DNA from: Candidatus Eisenbacteria bacterium
Lineage (GTDB): Bacteria; Eisenbacteria; RBG-16-71-46; JAFGJU01
Direction: 5' to 3'
NCBI GenBank assembly: GCA_026388185.1
Contig: JAPLKG010000005.1
Span: forward strand, 1 to 64,000
Length of the DNA: 64,000 bases
The notes below the pieces were generated by a model. That model saw only the letters and a program-made list of their open reading frames with translations. It did not search any database and was not told the origin of the DNA. Both the position numbers and the translations under genes were made by a program. Positions 60,709-64,000 of this stretch are shown piece by piece. Numbering within the stretch: the first letter of the stretch is position 1; each line of letters opens with the position of its first letter.

Positions 60709-62037
60709 CTATTGAATTCGAGACCAAACCTTGGCGGCCAGCTTCCGTGATCTCGCGGCGATCTCCTCCTCGTCCAGGGAGAGAATCTGTTTGTTCTGCA
60801 TGAGGATCTTTCCGGCGACGATGGTGGTATCCACGACGGCATCAACCATGCCGAAGATGAAATGCCCCAGGAAATTGCCCGCCTCCAGCGTGGTGGGCGG
60901 GATGTAGTCGAGGATCGCGAAGTCCGCAGCAGCTCCTCTTTCGATGACGCCGAGCCGCGCGGGGAACAACTTGGCGGCTATCGCGGCATTGTTCCAGAGC
61001 AGGAGCTGGGGTGCTTCGCAGAAGGCGACACGTGGATCACGATTGTCGAGCCGGTGCAGCAGGTAGGCGCATCGCATTTGAGCCGGCATATCGGACGCCA
61101 TGCCGTCGGTGCCCAAACCGACCAGAATTCCCTTGGCCATCATCGCGAGCACCTTGGCTACTCCCACCGCGTTGTTCATGTTTGATTCCGGATTGTGTAC
61201 CACCATCGTCCCGGTATCTTTGACAAGATCCATCTCCCGCTCGTCGATGTTGACGCAGTGAATGTAGAGCGAGTTCTTCCCGCAGATGCCGCGAGTTACC
61301 AGGCGCTCGACGGTGCGAATCCCGTATTTCGTCAAGGAATCCGTATGGTCTTCGAGGCCTTCAGCCACATGAATATGGTAACCGACGCCGTAGCGTTCAG
61401 CCACGGCGCGACACCCGGCGAGCGTATCGTCCGATACGGTCATGGAGGCATGGAGGCCCATCATGCCGGTAAGGAATGGCGATTTTTCGGCAGCCATCCG
61501 CTTGAGAAACCGTTCGTTTTCCGCCAGGCCACCGGCCGGTACGTTGCGATCCGACACTTCATAGCAGAGGGAGGCGCGAATGCCGCTCTCCAGGACAGCT
61601 TTTGCGATCAAGTCGAGGCTGCCGTCACGGCATGAGGGGCTGGCATGGTGATCGATGATGGCGGTGGTGCCGTTGCGGATGCATTCGATGAGTGGAATGA
61701 GTGCGCTCAGATATACGTCATCTTCGAGGAGTGCCCTGTCCAGCTTCCACCAGAGGCGCTCCAAGATCTCGCCGAAGCAGCGCGCGGGCTCACCAGGCGG
61801 CGCAAATCCCCGCGCCATGGTGCTGTAAAGATGGTGGTGAGCGCAGATGAAGCCGGGCAGGACCACCTTGTTACGAGCATCTACCTTGACTTCGCAGGCA
61901 TAGCGTTCTCTGAGATCTTTCGCCTGCCCTACATCCGCAATCAAACCATCCTTGACATATACTGCACCATCGTTGATGACTTGGTTGTTCCGCCCCAGAG
62001 TTATAACGATTCCTCCAGCAATCAAGTAGTCGCTCAT
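60709..62037 (-). CDS. ssnA: SsnA-family amidohydrolase
   Basis: This 442-aa metal-dependent hydrolase starts at ATG 62037 (GAGGAGGA upstream). The amidohydrolase motifs are PGFICAHHHLYSTMARG (first metal ligands), GLHASMTVSD, HIHVAEG and LGTDGMASDM with the metal-binding Asp. It is closest to SsnA/AtzB-type aminohydrolases, often linked to purine hydroxylase clusters. The upstream flavoprotein on the same strand ends 160 bp away. Substrate is inferred only (a purine or pyrimidine derivative). Confidence 0.85.
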   Translation of the reverse strand: MSDYLIAGGIVITLGRNNQVINDGAVYVKDGLIADVGQAKDLRERYACEVKVDARNKVVLPGFICAHHHLYSTMARGFAPPGEPARCFGEILERLWWKLDRALLEDDVYLSALIPLIECIRNGTTAIIDHHASPSCRDGSLDLIAKAVLESGIRASLCYEVSDRNVPAGGLAENERFLKRMAAEKSPFLTGMMGLHASMTVSDDTLAGCRAVAERYGVGYHIHVAEGLEDHTDSLTKYGIRTVERLVTRGICGKNSLYIHCVNIDEREMDLVKDTGTMVVHNPESNMNNAVGVAKVLAMMAKGILVGLGTDGMASDMPAQMRCAYLLHRLDNRDPRVAFCEAPQLLLWNNAAIAAKLFPARLGVIERGAAADFAILDYIPPTTLEAGNFLGHFIFGMVDAVVDTTIVAGKILMQNKQILSLDEEEIAARSRKLAAKVWSRIQ

Positions 62038-62199
62038 GCGTGTCCTCCTCATCACGATATTACCGCTTCGCCAACATGCCACGACGACAGATTCCGGCAT
62101 CCCGGTCTTAAGATCATGGCGATCAAATCAAGTATGAGAACCTTCGAGTCTCGACCTGCCCGGCGCCGGGAACGATCGAAACGCCCCTATTCAGCGGAA

Positions 62200-64000
62200 T
62201 CAAGCTTCGCGAAGCGCCTGCGTCTCTTCCGGAGTTCGATCCCGCATGCTCAATGCCAGTGCGAAGCAGAGGAAATTGCACATACTACAGCCGATGCATC
62301 TTTCCGGATCGGTCACGGGATAGCCGTCATCGCCGTAGCTGATCGCCAAATAGGGACAGTGCTTACAATTGCCGCATTGCAGGCACACCTCGCGATCCAC
62401 CTGGGAAATCCGTTTCACCGAGGAAAGCGCCATGAAGTCCGTGACGGGTTCCGGCAAGGCGATGCCGATGAGTTGCCGCACGGAACGCAGGCCGCGTTCG
62501 AACATGAGATGGCTGAGTCCCGAATTCAACTCATCGATGATGCGGTAGCCGCTCTTGGTTACCAGCGAGCAGAATTGGACGGTCTTGCAGCCAAGTGCGA
62601 GGAAATCGGCAGCGTGTTTGTAGTTGACCGGCCCACCGTTGCCTGAGATCTCAACGCCCAGCGGCGCTGCTTTTGCCAGCGAGAGGTAGCTGATATTCAA
62701 GACGCCTTCTCCCCCCATGCCCACGATCACGCCTTCTTCCCATTCTTTCTTTTTTCCGGGCCGGAACACCAGGGTCGGAAATGTATTGGCCAGGGTAATT
62801 CCTGCTTTCTTGCCGTGGTGGCGGTCGAAAACCTGCTTGATGGCGGAAACGATGGGGGCGATGGAGGTGACTGCACCGGTCAGTTTGAAGAGCTTGGGGA
62901 TCGAACCGTCACCGGCCGCCAGCACCCAATCGATGATTTTGGCAGACAGCTCGGCGTTCTGAGACACAATATCTCCCTGGGTGCCGTCGCCGCCTTGCGG
63001 GCAGGAGAGGCTGTACTCGATGGCCATCGCACCTGCATTCTCCAGCTTCCGAGTATTGCTCTGCCAACCGCGCTTGTCGCTCTCATCGTTGCCGGTCACG
63101 GGACCGCCGGTCGATGCCGCGGTTAGGCGGTCGGGATATAGTTTGATCAGCTGGTCGATCTCGCGGCTCACTCGATCCAGTGGATGACCGGAGACATTAT
63201 CGCAATTGGCGAAGGTTGCATCGCCGAAAGCAAACATGTATTCCGCCGGAATATGGATGGGCACGTTGTCGAAGGAGGTCTTCATGATGCCGCCGGGCCA
63301 TCCTGCTTCGTATGCTTTCTTCATCTGATCGAATCCGTCGGTCGTCGGTGCTGCCGAGAGCAAGAAGGGTGAAGCGATCGTTCGCCCGAAGAAGTCGGTC
63401 TCGAGCGGCACCGGCCTGAAGTTGTAGCCAGGGATCTGGATGTAGCTCTTGACGAATCCGTTAGTATTTCGCTCGAAATGAGGAATCGGCGTTCTCCGGA
63501 CGTAAGCATCCACTTGTTCAGCGACGTTCTTGCCGGCAGCCGAAGCTTCCACCACCGTGGTCGGGCCTTCCACGCAATCACCTGCATAAAATACCGCCGG
63601 ATGCTGCACCCGAGGCATCGCACAGCGCGCCCCGATGGCAATGATAACCTTTTGGATATCACGCCGGATCGCTTCGCTGCCAGGAATCGGCGTCACTGCA
63701 CCGGGCCGGAATTTCACGCCCGCTTGCAGCTTTACCTTCACCGTCGAGATACCGCTGACAGTGCCATGTTCAGAGAGGATCTCGCTTACCCGAATCCTGC
63801 CGTTCACATCGATCCCGCTCTTGGTCAGCTCGCCCATCTCTCGGCTGGTGAGCGGCATTTCACTGAGGTTCTCAAGCGCGAACAGCTCGACCCTGCCGGC
63901 ACCCAGCGTCAATGCGGTCATCGCACAGTCGAAGGCCGTGGCGCCGCCGCCGATCACCGCCACGTTGCCACTCACTTCATATATTTCGGGCCTCTTGAGA
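62200..64000 (-). CDS. PreT-PreA-like dihydropyrimidine-dehydrogenase-type flavoprotein, 5' end beyond the window
   Basis: At least 600 residues are present; the frame stays open past base 64000, so the N-terminus is missing and GTG 63975 is not the true start. From N to C: an FAD/NAD(P) Rossmann module (GNVAVIGGGATAFDCA, VIIAIGAR, FYAGDCVEGPTTVVEASAAG), an FMN-binding DHOD/PreA barrel (PFLLSAAPTTDGFDQMKKAY, YSLSCPQGGDG, VEISGNGGPVNYKHAADFLALGC) and two [4Fe-4S] sites (CLQCGNCKHCP, CIGCSMCNFLC). It thus joins PreT- and PreA-like parts in one chain. With ssnA next and xdhC at 45 kb, a purine/pyrimidine catabolic role is inferred. Confidence 0.82.
   Translation of the reverse strand, partial: LKRPEIYEVSGNVAVIGGGATAFDCAMTALTLGAGRVELFALENLSEMPLTSREMGELTKSGIDVNGRIRVSEILSEHGTVSGISTVKVKLQAGVKFRPGAVTPIPGSEAIRRDIQKVIIAIGARCAMPRVQHPAVFYAGDCVEGPTTVVEASAAGKNVAEQVDAYVRRTPIPHFERNTNGFVKSYIQIPGYNFRPVPLETDFFGRTIASPFLLSAAPTTDGFDQMKKAYEAGWPGGIMKTSFDNVPIHIPAEYMFAFGDATFANCDNVSGHPLDRVSREIDQLIKLYPDRLTAASTGGPVTGNDESDKRGWQSNTRKLENAGAMAIEYSLSCPQGGDGTQGDIVSQNAELSAKIIDWVLAAGDGSIPKLFKLTGAVTSIAPIVSAIKQVFDRHHGKKAGITLANTFPTLVFRPGKKKEWEEGVIVGMGGEGVLNISYLSLAKAAPLGVEISGNGGPVNYKHAADFLALGCKTVQFCSLVTKSGYRIIDELNSGLSHLMFERGLRSVRQLIGIALPEPVTDFMALSSVKRISQVDREVCLQCGNCKHCPYLAISYGDDGYPVTDPERCIGCSMCNFLCFALALSMRDRTPEETQALREA

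Noticed and set aside
62950-63030. Loss of the dihydropyrimidine dehydrogenase catalytic Cys
   Set aside because: The animal enzyme has Cys in GLACGQ where this protein reads GDIVSQ, but as I recall the bacterial PreA also lacks that Cys, so it is not a sign of inactivity.

Overview
The window looks like a piece of chromosome from an uncultured Gram-negative bacterium of the wider FCB group or a neighbouring candidate phylum (Eisenbacteria-like). This is inferred from the mix of genes: a glutaminyl-tRNA synthetase, an S46 dipeptidyl peptidase, lipoproteins and outer-membrane-barrel proteins, secreted beta-helix and GH57 proteins (the latter with a C-terminal FlgD/T9SS-type module), and a soluble relative of DUF2723 proteins. 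Base composition is fairly GC-rich, with two visibly more AT-rich patches (about 15.9-20.2 kb and 59.4-60.6 kb) that read as acquired DNA. No species is claimed.

Layout. 0-0.15 kb: 3' end of a group II intron. 0.17-7.9 kb: a tightly coupled peptidoglycan-sugar recycling operon (murQ, a sugar ABC binding protein and two permeases, anmK, a SpoIID-type protein, nagZ). 8.3-13.2 kb: a complete branched-chain amino-acid type ABC transporter (livKHMGF). 13.3-20.3 kb: tRNA-Asp with its own promoter, then a region bounded by a 16-bp copy of the tRNA 3' end. It holds a beta-helix protein, a small lipoprotein, an IS3-type transposase fragment and a three-gene PAS/histidine-kinase/receiver module. 20.4-25.0 kb: a Ser/Thr kinase with TPRs, facing an ECF sigma/anti-sigma operon headed by a DUF2723-like protein. 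25.2-30.4 kb: a secreted prolyl oligopeptidase and a GH57 protein. 30.7-33.0 kb: a haem-bearing outer-membrane barrel and a di-haem peroxidase. 33.2-34.4 kb: a TPP riboswitch and an AIR-synthase-like enzyme. 34.5-38.3 kb: CstA and an APC permease. 38.5-46.5 kb: a nucleotidyltransferase, an S46 peptidase, a PadR/sensor-domain pair, an isochorismatase-like hydrolase, glnS and xdhC. 46.6-50.6 kb: a PAS histidine kinase, a lone receiver and a four-TM protein of unknown function. 51.1-59.3 kb: a GAF histidine kinase and ANTAR regulator leading a two-polypeptide glutamate synthase, then small membrane proteins. 59.5-60.6 kb: arsM with an HgcC-like AbrB gene. 60.7-64 kb: an SsnA-type amidohydrolase and a PreT-PreA-like flavoprotein cut by the window end.

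How the parts fit. The first operon can import and catabolise anhydro-MurNAc and MurNAc sugars: NagZ releases sugars, AnmK phosphorylates and opens anhMurNAc, and MurQ removes lactate. The 51-59 kb operon joins a nitrogen-type antitermination pair to glutamate synthesis. The most unusual points are the TPP riboswitch in front of an AIR-synthase-like gene not recognisable as ordinary ThiL, the GATase-GXGXG fusion with a repeat-built N-terminal extension before its catalytic Cys, and the tRNA-Asp-bounded signalling island.
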